64,000 nt of DNA from Geobacter sp. (GCA_009886125.1 VFJK01000061.1:1-64000), one strand, 5' to 3'. Shown: positions 43,127-51,826, counted from the first letter of the stretch. Notes: generated by a model from the letters alone, not told the origin. Program-made: numbers and translations.

Positions 43127-43981
43127 ATGATAACTCGCAAGCTGTGTACCGGGCTTTCTCTCATTATCGCTATGCTTTTCCTGTTCGTCTGTACGCTCCC
43201 GGCGGGAGCCGCCTCGAAAACGGTTATTCTGGCTACCACCACCAGCACCCAGGATTCGGGGCTGCTGGACGTGCTCGTGCCGCTGTTCGAGAAGGAGAGC
43301 GGTTTTCAGGTCAAGACGATTTCGGTCGGTTCCGGCCAGGCCATGAAGATGGGAGAGAAGGGAGAGGCTGATGTTTTGCTGGTGCACTCCCCCGATGCCG
43401 AGAAAAAGTTTATGCTGGATGGTTTCGGCTCCAGTCGCCGACTGGTCATGCACAACGACTTCGTCATTGTCGGACCTGCTGCTGACCCGGCAAGGATCAA
43501 AGGGGGCAAAGCCGCTGACGCTCTGAAGCGTATCGCCCAAGCCGGTGTCATCTTTGTCTCCCGAGGCGACAACTCCGGCACCCACGCCAAGGAGAAGGGG
43601 CTCTGGAAAGGGGCCTCTGTCAATCCGGAGGGGCAGAAATGGTACCAGCAGACCGGCCTCGGCATGGGGCAGACTCTGAGCGTGGCTGCCGAGAAGAAGG
43701 GCTATACCATTACCGACCGCGCCACCTACCTGTCACTGAAAAAGGGACTAGGTCTCGTTATACTGCTGGAGGGGGACAGCAAGCAGCTCAACATCTACCA
43801 TGTCATCGAGCTCAATCAGGTCAAGTGGCCCAAAGTCAACACCAAAGGCGGCAAGGCCTTTGCCGATTTCATGTTAGCGAAGAAGACCCAGGAGATCATC
43901 GGCAGCTTTGGAACGGATACATTCGGTGCACCGCTGTTCTTCCCGGATGGCGGGAAAACACCGGAGGAGTTGGGACTTTAA
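43127..43981 (+). CDS. tupA: Tungstate ABC transporter substrate-binding protein, orphan
   Basis: Periplasmic protein of 284 residues. After a signal peptide (about residues 1-28, ending LPAGAAS) comes VILATTTSTQDSGLLDVLVPLFEKESGF, the TupA signature with the oxyanion-binding TTTS. SVGSGQAMKMGEKGEADVLLVHSP, SRGDNSGTHAKEKGLW and ITDRATYLSLKKGLGLVILLEGD are further family blocks. ATG 43127 follows TGAAAGGAGTACGG; the track start lies in the porin gene. No tupB or tupC follows: the next feature is a terminator. Confidence 0.92.
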   Translation: MITRKLCTGLSLIIAMLFLFVCTLPAGAASKTVILATTTSTQDSGLLDVLVPLFEKESGFQVKTISVGSGQAMKMGEKGEADVLLVHSPDAEKKFMLDGFGSSRRLVMHNDFVIVGPAADPARIKGGKAADALKRIAQAGVIFVSRGDNSGTHAKEKGLWKGASVNPEGQKWYQQTGLGMGQTLSVAAEKKGYTITDRATYLSLKKGLGLVILLEGDSKQLNIYHVIELNQVKWPKVNTKGGKAFADFMLAKKTQEIIGSFGTDTFGAPLFFPDGGKTPEELGL

Positions 43982-44015
43982 GCTGAGGTTTTCACCATTA
44001 CTACAGATGGAAAAG

Positions 44016-44044
44016 AAAAAGCCCCTGGGAATAGGGGCTTTTTT
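44016..44044 (+). terminator. Terminator after tupA
   Basis: AAAAAGCCCCT-GGGAAT-AGGGGCTTTTTT, symmetrical and T-rich, closing the porin-tupA unit. Confidence 0.9.
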
Positions 44045-44129
44045 GTACCACATCGGTTTGTGGCGGAGTATCTGGTGGTGCCGGGGCGAAAACTCACCCC
44101 GTGGCCCCTAGGAAACAATATTTGAGGGA

Positions 44130-45203
44130 CTATCTACCTTTCACCGCGCCGGTATCGTCAATGTAAAAGGTGGTGTAAGTCCTGAAGGTTGCGGCAGATG
44201 TTATTAGCATTGAATTGAGCAAGCCCATATTCATACCGGTGCTGATGACCGTATTATCCTTGTTTCTGAGGAAATAAAACTGCGGCCCGATCTTTTCGCA
44301 CCATACCGTGAGTTGAGGGTCAGCGGAAGGGTCATAATTGTAGAGAGGTCTCGAGTCCAGAGTTCTTTTAATCACGGCATCTGAGATAGCAACCGCCCCC
44401 CGCACTACGTCACCTGCAGTCACCAGAGGTAAGGCTTGCCCAATCTGGACAGCCGTGGCACTGATGTTATTGTTTATTCTGACGAACAAGGCAGGATCGA
44501 GTGAAGTGTTAATTAGAATTACCATTTTCCTCAGATGAGCCCTGCGACCGGCATCAAAATCGGCGTATCTAAGGTCGTACCCACTCCTGGATATACCATT
44601 CTCGATGGCCATAAACGCATAGATCATCATTGCTGACTTTATCTTCTTCAAGTTTGCCTCGGTAACGGCACTAGCGCTCAATGTGTCAATCCCGGACATC
44701 GGATCGGCTGTAAGGTCCGCTTCAGTCACCCCGGCCAGGCCTGCCTCGGTCAGCAGGGAAATAATCTCTTGTCCGGTCATTCCATTTGCAAGGAGAGTCG
44801 TAGAGGGAGAGGAAATCAGTTCGCCGCTGGAATCGACCTTGCGCTTTAGCTTGCCATAAAAGGGTGCCCCGTTGTGCAGAGCAGCACCGCTGCTGTAGTT
44901 TTTCATAATTATAGTAGATCCACTTGTGAGAGTGTTATTGAAGGTGAACTTGCCATTGATGCCGGAAACGGTTGATACCTGTTCAGTAGCATCCCACACG
45001 CCATTGTTATTTAGATCTTCATAGAAAATGGCACCGCTGATGTAGGGATCAACTGCCACCCCGCTACTGCCGCCGCTGACTGGAGGTGTGGTGGGGGGAT
45101 TTTGGCTGTTTGGTGTGGGACTGCTCGAGCCGCCGCTGCATCCGATCAAAAACTGCATCAGGGCTACTGACACTATCAGAAGACGTACAGGCAAAATTTT
45201 CAT
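44130..45203 (-). CDS. Lipoprotein with EF-hand-like/SdrD-B-like segment
   Basis: Predicted lipoprotein of 357 residues. The signal ends in LMQFLIGCSGGSSS (Cys about residue 22), followed by a Ser/Pro/Asn-rich linker. ISGAIFYEDLNNNGVWDATEQVSTVSGINGKFTFNN (about 55-92) resembles calcium-binding or dockerin/SdrD-B repeats. The helical remainder is not recognised. ATG 45203 with CAAGGAGGAATC upstream is chosen over the longer track start. Surface or outer-membrane location is expected. Confidence 0.78.
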   Translation of the reverse strand: MKILPVRLLIVSVALMQFLIGCSGGSSSPTPNSQNPPTTPPVSGGSSGVAVDPYISGAIFYEDLNNNGVWDATEQVSTVSGINGKFTFNNTLTSGSTIIMKNYSSGAALHNGAPFYGKLKRKVDSSGELISSPSTTLLANGMTGQEIISLLTEAGLAGVTEADLTADPMSGIDTLSASAVTEANLKKIKSAMMIYAFMAIENGISRSGYDLRYADFDAGRRAHLRKMVILINTSLDPALFVRINNNISATAVQIGQALPLVTAGDVVRGAVAISDAVIKRTLDSRPLYNYDPSADPQLTVWCEKIGPQFYFLRNKDNTVISTGMNMGLLNSMLITSAATFRTYTTFYIDDTGAVKGR

Positions 45204-45364
45204 GATTCCTCCTTGAGTATGGATTGCCGGAAAGTAAAATAGTCGCTCCATCAGCCTCACTGGAGTTCTCTAACCGCTGCAGTGAAATGCTATCCGCAGT
45301 CACCGGGATAATAGAAATCGTACAACTTTCTCAAGAAAGTATAACTAACGCATATTTGATACAA

Positions 45365-45420
45365 CAAAAAAATAGGCACTCACGGTCGGAATCGTAAGTG
45401 CCTATCAGTACTGGTATTAA
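45365..45420 (-). terminator. tRNA-type terminator beside the att fragment
   Basis: TAGGCACT and AGTGCCTA arms (around CACGGTCGGAATCGTA) followed on the minus strand by TTTTTTTG. A similar hairpin lies after the intact tRNA gene at about 47010-47032, so this is probably the original tRNA-Phe terminator displaced with the fragment. Confidence 0.6.
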
Positions 45421-45421
45421 G

Positions 45422-45466
45422 TGGTGCCCGGGGACGGAATCGAACCGCCGACACGAGGATTTTCAA
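45422..45466 (-). repeat. Displaced 3' end of tRNA-Phe, attachment-site repeat
   Basis: 45 bases identical to 47044-47088, the 3' part of the tRNA-Phe gene from the anticodon loop to CCA. With the intact gene it bounds a 1.6-kb segment, the classical outcome of tyrosine-integrase insertion at a tRNA 3' end. Confidence 0.88.
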
Positions 45467-45582
45467 GGCATGTACGTCTATGTGAGACTAATAATATCAG
45501 TATGTTGGATGCATAACTTTTTGCTTTCTGCGTAGTTTCTGCGACAATCTGCGACAGAAATGTATCCAACTTTTTCTACAAT

Positions 45583-46155
45583 TCAAGAACTAATGCAGCA
45601 TGTGCAAGCTTGTTCGGATCGAGATGCATAACCTCTATTTTTTGCTTCTTGAAGCTGATACTTAATCATGCCTTCTGGAGTTGAGCTTTTGAACCACAGG
45701 TATCGAACTTTGATATACGTATATATTTGTGGCATCAAAAGAGCCAAAGCTATCACGGATACAATCATCCATAAATTGATAGCCATACCCAAAACATCTG
45801 CGCCAGTATCTTTACGCAATACAGAAGCCCTTAAATCAGGCTTATCCCAAAAGTATTTGACAAATGCTATGGTTCCAATAGGGAAACCAATTAAGAAGTA
45901 ATTCATCATGCGGTCATTGTAGTACTCAAAGTTCCCTATGTAGCTATATGACTTCTCAACATCAATTGGGATGATATCCCTATCCTCAATAGCAATATTT
46001 ACATCTACCACTAACTGCTCTGCGAACTCTAACTGATCAAGCACATTGACTAAGGTATCGTCTTGGCCATACTCATTATCGATAGCGAACTTAATTATCT
46101 CTCCATATGTCATGTAGGAGATATTTGGGTTTTTATCCGTCTTATCTAAGCTCAT
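45583..46155 (-). CDS. Two-TM membrane protein in the tRNA-Phe relic island
   Basis: Protein of 190 residues, not recognised. The first 80 residues are acidic and soluble (ISYMTYGEIIKFAIDNEYGQDDTLVNVLDQLEF). Two hydrophobic segments follow, NYFLIGFPIGTIAFVKYFW (about 86-104) and INLWMIVSVIALALLMPQIYTYI (about 127-149), then a basic tail ending EQACTCCISS. It is AT-rich relative to the host. No partner gene is present. A role in phage exclusion or superinfection immunity is conceivable but unsupported. Confidence 0.65.
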   Translation of the reverse strand: MSLDKTDKNPNISYMTYGEIIKFAIDNEYGQDDTLVNVLDQLEFAEQLVVDVNIAIEDRDIIPIDVEKSYSYIGNFEYYNDRMMNYFLIGFPIGTIAFVKYFWDKPDLRASVLRKDTGADVLGMAINLWMIVSVIALALLMPQIYTYIKVRYLWFKSSTPEGMIKYQLQEAKNRGYASRSEQACTCCISS

Positions 46156-47043
46156 TTCATCCCTCGGAATTGGTAAACGGATTAATCATCCATTGACTAT
46201 GGTTTAAATTCAGCTGGTTACAGAATGCTGTCGTTGATATCGTCGCAATACTGATGGATTTCCTCTATCTCTTACCATATATGAACACCCGAAACAACAG
46301 GGGTTACAAGGTTTTCCAAGGGTCGCTATCTTTCTGTGACGATAGCATTATCATCGTCATAGAAAATAGCGAAACAAGCTCTAAGGATCGTCTAGGATGA
46401 ATAACTTTAAAGGGTAGGACTGGATGATATGATTCAGGGAAAAGAGGGTATAGGGGTCGTTGTTCTTTTGAATTCGACTTTGAATATTTGATAACTCTAT
46501 CTGGCCTAACTTGTGAAAATGAAATCCTCTTGGGAATTTGTTCTTCTTACTTACTGCTTATCTTCTGGAACATATCACAGAGAATCTCACCTCTATCAAG
46601 AACCGAGAATGAACCAACATCGAGACATGGCGAGCGTGAAACTAAGCCTGTGGTACTGAAGCATTATCGATCTGAATCAGGTGAATATCTTTGATCTGAT
46701 TGTCAACTAAACACATATAAGAAGTTGACAATAGTTTTTATGATCCCTTGATGTTGTGGTACTTCTTTGCTGTATGTGATTTACATATAGTGCGATTGAT
46801 TATTTTGCATAAAGGGTAAGAGTCTTTCTTCTCTATCTGAAGTTACATGTACCTTTCTTTCGTCTGGGTAGCTATCTCAGGGGAGCATGGCTTGGCATGC
46901 GATGATGAGGCTGGAGGGATTGCTGCGAGGAAGACCTCCAGTGTCATGTAGAGCAGAGGATTATTGCGAACCACCTGCGACAATATCTGCGACACCGGGC
47001 ATGAAAAAAGCACTTACGAGTTAACGTAAGTGCCTGATTTCAC
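46156..47043 (+). other. Gene-poor, AT-rich remainder of the relic island
   Basis: No convincing gene; the 68-aa ORF at 46488-46694 has no recognisable motif or ribosome-binding site. Near the right end ACCTGCGACAATATCTGCGACA (about 46975) echoes TCTGCGACAATCTGCGACAG at the left end (about 45538). These paired repeats look like integrase arm-type sites. The tRNA-Phe terminator-like hairpin (GCACTTACGAGTTAACGTAAGTGC) lies at 47010-47033. Confidence 0.55.
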
Positions 47044-47119
47044 TGGTGCCCGGGGACGGAATCGAACCGCCGACACGAGGATTTTCAATCCTCTGCTCTA
47101 CCGACTGAGCTACCCGGGC
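47044..47119 (-). tRNA. tRNA-Phe (GAA)
   Basis: 76-nt cloverleaf on the minus strand: acceptor GCCCGGG/CCCGGGC, D-arm TAGCTCAGTCGGTAGAGCA, anticodon stem GAGGA/TCCTC with loop TTGAAAA (anticodon GAA), T-arm GGCGGTTCGATTCCGTC-like, and encoded CCA. Its 3' 45 bases were supplied by, or recreated on, insertion of the adjacent island. Confidence 0.97.
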
Positions 47120-47186
47120 GAAAGAAAGGTACTTATACTATTTTCAGAAATATGATGTCAAACCTTTTCTTGGGAAGAGCTTTATT

Positions 47187-47750
47187 TCATGCCCTTGAGA
47201 GAAAGCGCCCGTCACGTGTATCGACCTTTACCCGGTCACCGGTTTCAAGATAAGGCGGAACCTTTATTTTGAGTCCGGTCTCGAGAATAGCCTCTTTGGT
47301 CTCAGCTGTTGCCGTGGCATTCTTGAGGACCGTAGGGGTCTCGGTAACCGTCAGCTCAACGGTCATCGGCAGGTCGACATTGATCATCCTCCCCTGGAAA
47401 AGACCGAGCTGAACCTCTGCACCGTCAAGCAGGTAAGGAGAGATCAGTGCGAAGTTGTCCCCGCCCATCTCGAACTGATCGTATGTCTCAAGGTCCATGA
47501 AAACGCCGCCGTCCCCGTCAGCATAGAGAAATTGTCCCTTGTGCCTTTCAAAGTCCGCTTCATCGACCTTGTCTCCGGAGCGGAAGGTGCGGTCCAGGAC
47601 CTGACCTGTGATGAGGTTCCGGTACTTGGTCTTGACCATGGTGTTGGCTCCACGGGCGGAAGGGGAGACGATGGTGACGTCCGTGAGCATGCAGGGGGCA
47701 CCTTCAAGTTGAATGATGAGCCCTTTTTTAAAATCTGACGTTGTAAGCAT
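47187..47750 (-). CDS. Elongation factor P-like protein, EfpL/YeiP type
   Basis: Three-domain translation factor of 187 residues that rescues ribosomes stalled at difficult motifs. The loop that enters the peptidyl-transferase centre reads IVSPSARGANTMVKTKYRN. It carries Arg and the SPxARGA motif of EfpL/YeiP, not the modifiable Lys of classical EF-P (PGKGxA). The KOW-like N-terminus (MLTTSDFKKGLIIQLEGAPCML) and the C-terminal GLKIKVPPYLETGDRVKVDTRDGRFLSRA are typical. It is the second gene of a pair with a cyclophilin. Confidence 0.88.
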   Translation of the reverse strand: MLTTSDFKKGLIIQLEGAPCMLTDVTIVSPSARGANTMVKTKYRNLITGQVLDRTFRSGDKVDEADFERHKGQFLYADGDGGVFMDLETYDQFEMGGDNFALISPYLLDGAEVQLGLFQGRMINVDLPMTVELTVTETPTVLKNATATAETKEAILETGLKIKVPPYLETGDRVKVDTRDGRFLSRA

Positions 47751-47764
47751 GTAGGTACTGCTCC

Positions 47765-48346
47765 CTATTTTATTGTTTTAACAGACTTGATCTCAATCGG
47801 CGTCACCGGTACGTTCTGGAATACCGAATTCTGCCTTTTCTGCGGCGCAGCAGCCATCCTGTCGACGACATCCATCCCCTCGAGTACTTTGCCGAAAACC
47901 GCATATCCGAATCCGCCCGGAGACTCATCCCGATGATTCAGAAAGTCATTGTTCACGATGTTGATGAAGAACTGTGATGTCGCAGAGTCGACAACCCCAG
48001 TCCTTGCCATTGCCAAAGTCCCCCGGTCGTTTTTCAGCCCGTTGCCGGCCTCGTTTTTAATAGGGGGTCTGTCTCCCGGTTTCGGCTGAAGTTCGGCAGT
48101 AAGTCCGCCCCCCTGTGCCATAAAGGCAGGGATGACCCTGTGGAAAACAGTCCCGCTGTAGAAGCCGCTTTTGGCATACTCAAGAAAATTCTTGACCGAA
48201 AGCGGAGCCTCTTTTGCCAGGAGTTCGACTTTGATATTCCCCATGCTGGTCTCGATGATGACTACCGGGTTCTTTTCTGCTGCAATCGCGGCTGAAGAAA
48301 AGAGCGCCAGGGAGAGGAGCAGGGCAAAAAGCGTACGTATGAACAT
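47765..48346 (-). CDS. Cyclophilin-type peptidyl-prolyl isomerase, exported
   Basis: Protein of 193 residues. The signal peptide [25 protein letters not shown] precedes a compact cyclophilin domain: [53 protein letters not shown], with the catalytic Arg in FHRV, then [29 protein letters not shown]. It would fold proline-containing proteins in the periplasm. Its stop is 14 bases from the efpL-like start, so the two are probably cotranscribed. Confidence 0.93.
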   Translation of the reverse strand: MFIRTLFALLLSLALFSSAAIAAEKNPVVIIETSMGNIKVELLAKEAPLSVKNFLEYAKSGFYSGTVFHRVIPAFMAQGGGLTAELQPKPGDRPPIKNEAGNGLKNDRGTLAMARTGVVDSATSQFFINIVNNDFLNHRDESPGGFGYAVFGKVLEGMDVVDRMAAAPQKRQNSVFQNVPVTPIEIKSVKTIK

Positions 48347-48495
48347 GTGTGATACCTCCGAAGATTTTGTGTTTTGAAGTTTAGGCTAAAAACCGATTCC
48401 GGTCAAGTTTGACAAATGCAGGAAAAGATTGACTTTGACTTTCGTCAGGGCGAAAATTATCAACTGTTTCATAAATCAATCGTTTGGAGGGGCAG

Positions 48496-49908
48496 GTGCA
48501 GATCATAAAATTCGGGACAGACGGATGGCGCGGGGTCATTGCCCGTGAATTCACCTTTGATAATGTTTCTATCGTTGCTCAGGCGACAATGGATTATATG
48601 ATACAGACAGGAGTTGCTGGAAAAGGTCTTGTGATCGGCTACGACAGAAGATTTCTTTCCCCTGAATTTGCAGAGCGTACGGCAGAGATAGCCGTCGGTA
48701 ACGGCATCAGGGTTTTTCTGACAGATGAATACACCCCGACCCCGGCAGTCTCCTGGGCGGTACACGCAAAAAAAGCAGGGGCCGGCGTAATGATCACGGC
48801 AAGCCATAATCCTCCGGTCTATAACGGCTTCAAGTTAAAAGAGGGGTTTGGAGGGTCTGCACGCCCTTCGACAACCCAGAAGATCGAGGATCAGGTAGAA
48901 AAAAATATCGATTCCTGCAGGGAGATCCTTTCCACCCCTTTTGCAGAGGCTCTTGAGAGCGGAATGGTCGAAACCTTCGATGCCAACAGGGAATACTACG
49001 ATCAGCTCGAAAAGTATGTTGATATCAAGTGTATCCGGGAAAGCGGGATAAGGTTTGTCGTAGATCCGATGTTCGGCGCAGGGAGCGGAGCATTCCCTGC
49101 GCTCATTCAGAACTGCAGTGAGATTCACGGTGAGTGCAATCCGGCTTTCGGAGGGCAGGCGCCTGAGCCGATAGAGGAGCATCTTCAGGAGCTTTCTGAA
49201 GCGGTGAAGAGCGGGAACTGCCGAGCCGGGCTCGCTCTGGATGGTGATGCCGACCGGATAGGGGCAATTGACGAGAACGGAGAGTTCTTCTCGTCTCACA
49301 TGATCTTCACCGTCATCCTGAGGCACCTGATCGAGCGGAAAGGACTGAGCGGCGGGGTCGTAAAGACGGTCTCCACGACGCAGATGATAAACCTGCTGGC
49401 AGAGAAGTACGGGCTGAAACTTTATGAGACGCCTATCGGTTTCAAGCATATCTGCGAGCTTATGCTGGACAATGATATCCTGATGGGTGGAGAGGAGTCC
49501 GGCGGACTGGGTGTCAAGGGGCATATCCCGGAGCGTGACGGAATCCTGATGGGGCTGCTGCTGCTTGAGTCGATTGTCATGACCGGCAAGGGGCTGCGCC
49601 AGCAGCTGAACGAGACCATGGATGAGATCGGTTACTTCTACTACCGCCGACTTGATCTCCAGATAGAGCAGAGTGCCAAGGAGCAGTTGATCAAAAAGCT
49701 CCAGTCAGACGCTCCTCAAGAGATCGCCGGTAAAGTCGTAGCTGCCGAGAACTTTGCTGATGGCTTCAAGTTCATATTTGGCGACGGTTCCTGGCTTCTT
49801 ATCCGCCCGTCCGGGACTGAACCGGTTCTTCGTCTCTACAGTGAGGCAACAAGCCTGGCGGATGTGGAGCGGTTCCTTGCCGCAGGCCGGGAGCTTGCCA
49901 GAGTTTAG
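48496..49908 (+). CDS. Phosphoglucomutase/phosphomannomutase family protein
   Basis: Alpha-D-phosphohexomutase of 470 residues. The GTG at 48496, preceded by GGAGGGGCAG and giving MQIIKFGTDGWRGVIAREFTF, is preferred to the track's TTG. The phosphoserine loop is TASHNPPVYNGFK (about 97-109), the Mg2+ loop is ALDGDADRIGAID, the sugar loop is MGGEESGGLGVKGHIPERDG, and the phosphate loop is RPSGTEPVLRLY. It moves phosphate between C1 and C6 of hexoses for glycan or storage metabolism. Exact sugar preference is not readable. Confidence 0.93.
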   Translation: MQIIKFGTDGWRGVIAREFTFDNVSIVAQATMDYMIQTGVAGKGLVIGYDRRFLSPEFAERTAEIAVGNGIRVFLTDEYTPTPAVSWAVHAKKAGAGVMITASHNPPVYNGFKLKEGFGGSARPSTTQKIEDQVEKNIDSCREILSTPFAEALESGMVETFDANREYYDQLEKYVDIKCIRESGIRFVVDPMFGAGSGAFPALIQNCSEIHGECNPAFGGQAPEPIEEHLQELSEAVKSGNCRAGLALDGDADRIGAIDENGEFFSSHMIFTVILRHLIERKGLSGGVVKTVSTTQMINLLAEKYGLKLYETPIGFKHICELMLDNDILMGGEESGGLGVKGHIPERDGILMGLLLLESIVMTGKGLRQQLNETMDEIGYFYYRRLDLQIEQSAKEQLIKKLQSDAPQEIAGKVVAAENFADGFKFIFGDGSWLLIRPSGTEPVLRLYSEATSLADVERFLAAGRELARV

Positions 49909-49963
49909 GAGACATTTGCCTGCTTTCGTGGAAGTCCTTGGTCATAGCTGAAAAGGGGTTGAT

Positions 49964-50014
49964 GATGAAATCGATTTCAAACAGATTGACGGACTGACGG
50001 TGATAAAGCCATGA
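49964..50014 (+). pseudogene. C-terminal scrap of a PIN-domain toxin
   Basis: DEIDFKQIDGLTVIKP followed by TGA. It matches the end of the larger PIN fragment at 51340-51534 (DEVDFKRIYGLTGIKP), and the two DNA stretches are near-duplicates including downstream GATAAAGCC...GTTGGAG. Upstream frame is closed by a stop. Confidence 0.65.
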
Positions 50015-50103
50015 GGTTGGAGGATATTCGTAATCGGTCAACAAGTTGTTGCACAATTTGTAAATCAAATTGACAATATGTTCTTGCATGATATAGTCCC
50101 TTC

Positions 50104-51270
50104 ATGATCAAACGAACCGCTCACGATACACTCATGCGGCTGGCCAAGGGTTTTCCGGTTGTCGCCATTACCGGCCCGCGCCAGGCGGGCAAGACAACCC
50201 TCGCCAAAAGCTCCTTCCCTGATAAACCCTATCTGACCCTGGAAGACCCGGATACGCGCCTTCTTGCTGAGAGCGACCCGCGCGGCCTGCTTTCCAGTTA
50301 CCCAGATGGCCTCATTCTCGACGAAGCACAGCGAGTGCCGCAGCTTTTCTCCTATCTGCAAGGATTTGTGGACAAAGAGCTGGTGCCGGGAAAATATGTG
50401 CTGACCGGTTCGCAGCAATTCGGCCTTTTGTCCGGTATCACCCAGTCGTTGGCCGGTCGGGTAGGTTTGGTGCAGTTGTTGCCGTTTACCATGAATGAGC
50501 TTGCTTCCTCCGGCAAGCTGCCGCTGGAGATAGACCGTCTCATACTTGCCGGGATGTATCCACCGCTCTACGATCGCGAACTGGACCCGGCGGACTGGTT
50601 TCCTGCATACGTGAACACGTACATCGAACGGGACGTGCGCAAGCTCATCAATGTGCGCGAACTTTCAGCGTTTCAGCGGTTTGTCAGGATGTGCGCCGCC
50701 CGTACCGGGCAACTACTCAATCTGTCGTCCCTTGCCGCAGATTGCGGTATTACCCACAATACAGCGGCAGCCTGGATTTCAGTGCTGGAGGCAAGCTACA
50801 TCATCTTTCTGCTGCGCCCCCATTTCACCAATTTCAATAAACGGCTCGTAAAAACACCAAAGCTCTATTTCCTTGATACCGGTCTGGCCGCCTGGCTGCT
50901 TGGCATACGCGAAATGGAACAGATGGCCTACCACGCCCAACGGGGTGCCCTGTTCGAAAATCTGGTTGTGACGGAATTCCTTAAGGGGAGGTTTAACAGA
51001 GGGCAACCGGCTGATCTCTACTTTTGGCGAGACAGCAAAGGGCTGGAAGTTGACCTGCTTCTGGATAATGGCTCTAGCTTCCTGCCAGTTGAGATAAAAT
51101 CAGGCCAGACACTGGCGGCTGATTTCCTGACGTCACTGAGAAAGTGGTGCGTGTTGTCCGGAACTCCGGACCGCCCGGCAGTTTTGGTATATGGCGGAGA
51201 TAAAGAACTTGCCAACGGCAATATCTCAATTGTTCCGTGGAAAAATCTGGGGAGATTGACCTCGCAGTGA
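50104..51270 (+). CDS. AAA ATPase with DUF4143
   Basis: ATPase of 388 residues in the large family of stand-alone AAA_14/DUF4143 proteins. Walker A is ITGPRQAGKTTLAKSSF (about 21-37), Walker B is GLILDEAQRVPQLFSYLQ, and sensor-like VLTGSQQFGLLSGITQSLAGRVGLVQLLPFT follows. The C-terminal DUF4143 part includes KTPKLYFLDTGLAAWLLGI and a PD-(D/E)XK-like ENLVVTEFLKGRF...LYFWRDSKGLEVDLLLDNG...PVEIKSG. Function is uncertain; members often occur in variable regions. It sits between two PIN-toxin fragments. Confidence 0.88.
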   Translation: MIKRTAHDTLMRLAKGFPVVAITGPRQAGKTTLAKSSFPDKPYLTLEDPDTRLLAESDPRGLLSSYPDGLILDEAQRVPQLFSYLQGFVDKELVPGKYVLTGSQQFGLLSGITQSLAGRVGLVQLLPFTMNELASSGKLPLEIDRLILAGMYPPLYDRELDPADWFPAYVNTYIERDVRKLINVRELSAFQRFVRMCAARTGQLLNLSSLAADCGITHNTAAAWISVLEASYIIFLLRPHFTNFNKRLVKTPKLYFLDTGLAAWLLGIREMEQMAYHAQRGALFENLVVTEFLKGRFNRGQPADLYFWRDSKGLEVDLLLDNGSSFLPVEIKSGQTLAADFLTSLRKWCVLSGTPDRPAVLVYGGDKELANGNISIVPWKNLGRLTSQ

Positions 51271-51339
51271 GCAATGACAACATCACGAAAAACTCACCTT
51301 ATTCCCTTGCAGGGGGTAAGGTGAGCGACAGAAAACCTG

Positions 51340-51534
51340 GAAGTATTTCCCAATTTCCCGAATTTCCAGGCAAGGGCCTTTCTGAACGCCCTCAAAGTTT
51401 ATGCGGAGAAGAATGTCAACTTTGCCGATGCAGTCTTGGCGTTTTGGGGTATTGATAAAGGTATCACCACCACTTACACTTACGATGAAGTTGATTTTAA
51501 ACGGATTTACGGACTAACGGGGATAAAGCCGTAA
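51340..51534 (+). pseudogene. Truncated PIN-domain toxin
   Basis: Frame not in the ORF track because no start codon remains. It reads FQARAFLNALKVYAEKNVNFADAVLAFWGIDKGITTTYTYDEVDFKRIYGLTGIKP before TAA. The segment AEKNVNFADAVLAF and YDEVDFKRI are the C-terminal acidic region of VapC-like PIN nucleases. About half the protein, including the first catalytic Asp, is missing. Confidence 0.72.
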
Positions 51535-51550
51535 AGTTGGAGTCTCAATC

Positions 51551-51826
51551 ATGACACGTAAATTATCGATTATGGAAGCACGAAAACAGCTTACGTCCCT
51601 GCCCGAAACGCTTCTGCACGACGGGCAGGTCGATGTTCTGGAAATCACTCGCCGGGGCAAGCCGGTGTTGGCTGTGATGCCGTGGGAATTGTACGAAGCG
51701 GTAGCGGAGACCCTGGAAGTGATGGGGGATAAAGAGCTGATGGTGCAGCTGCGGCAAAGCATGCTGGAGATGAATTCCGGCAAGCTCGTACCTTGGCAGG
51801 ATGCCAAACAGGAGCTTGGCCTGTGA
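51551..51826 (+). CDS. Orphan Phd/YefM antitoxin
   Basis: Antitoxin of 91 residues: SIMEARKQLTSLPETLLHDGQVDVLEITRRGKPVLAVMPWELYEAVAETLEVMGDKELMVQLRQSM. No intact toxin follows. Only a seven-codon frame overlaps the stop (GTGAAGTTGCCTCCAGGATAA), perhaps a toxin remnant. It lies directly after the PIN fragment but in the opposite order to normal Phd-VapC pairs, so the pairing is unclear. It may persist as a neutraliser of toxins encoded elsewhere (inference). Confidence 0.82.
   Translation: MTRKLSIMEARKQLTSLPETLLHDGQVDVLEITRRGKPVLAVMPWELYEAVAETLEVMGDKELMVQLRQSMLEMNSGKLVPWQDAKQELGL

Noticed and set aside
45422-45497. Second tRNA-Phe gene
   Set aside because: Identity stops in the anticodon loop after 45 bases; the 5' half is absent, so it is an att-site fragment.
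46488-46694. 68-aa ORF in the relic island
   Set aside because: No ribosome-binding site, motif or neighbour support; likely chance.
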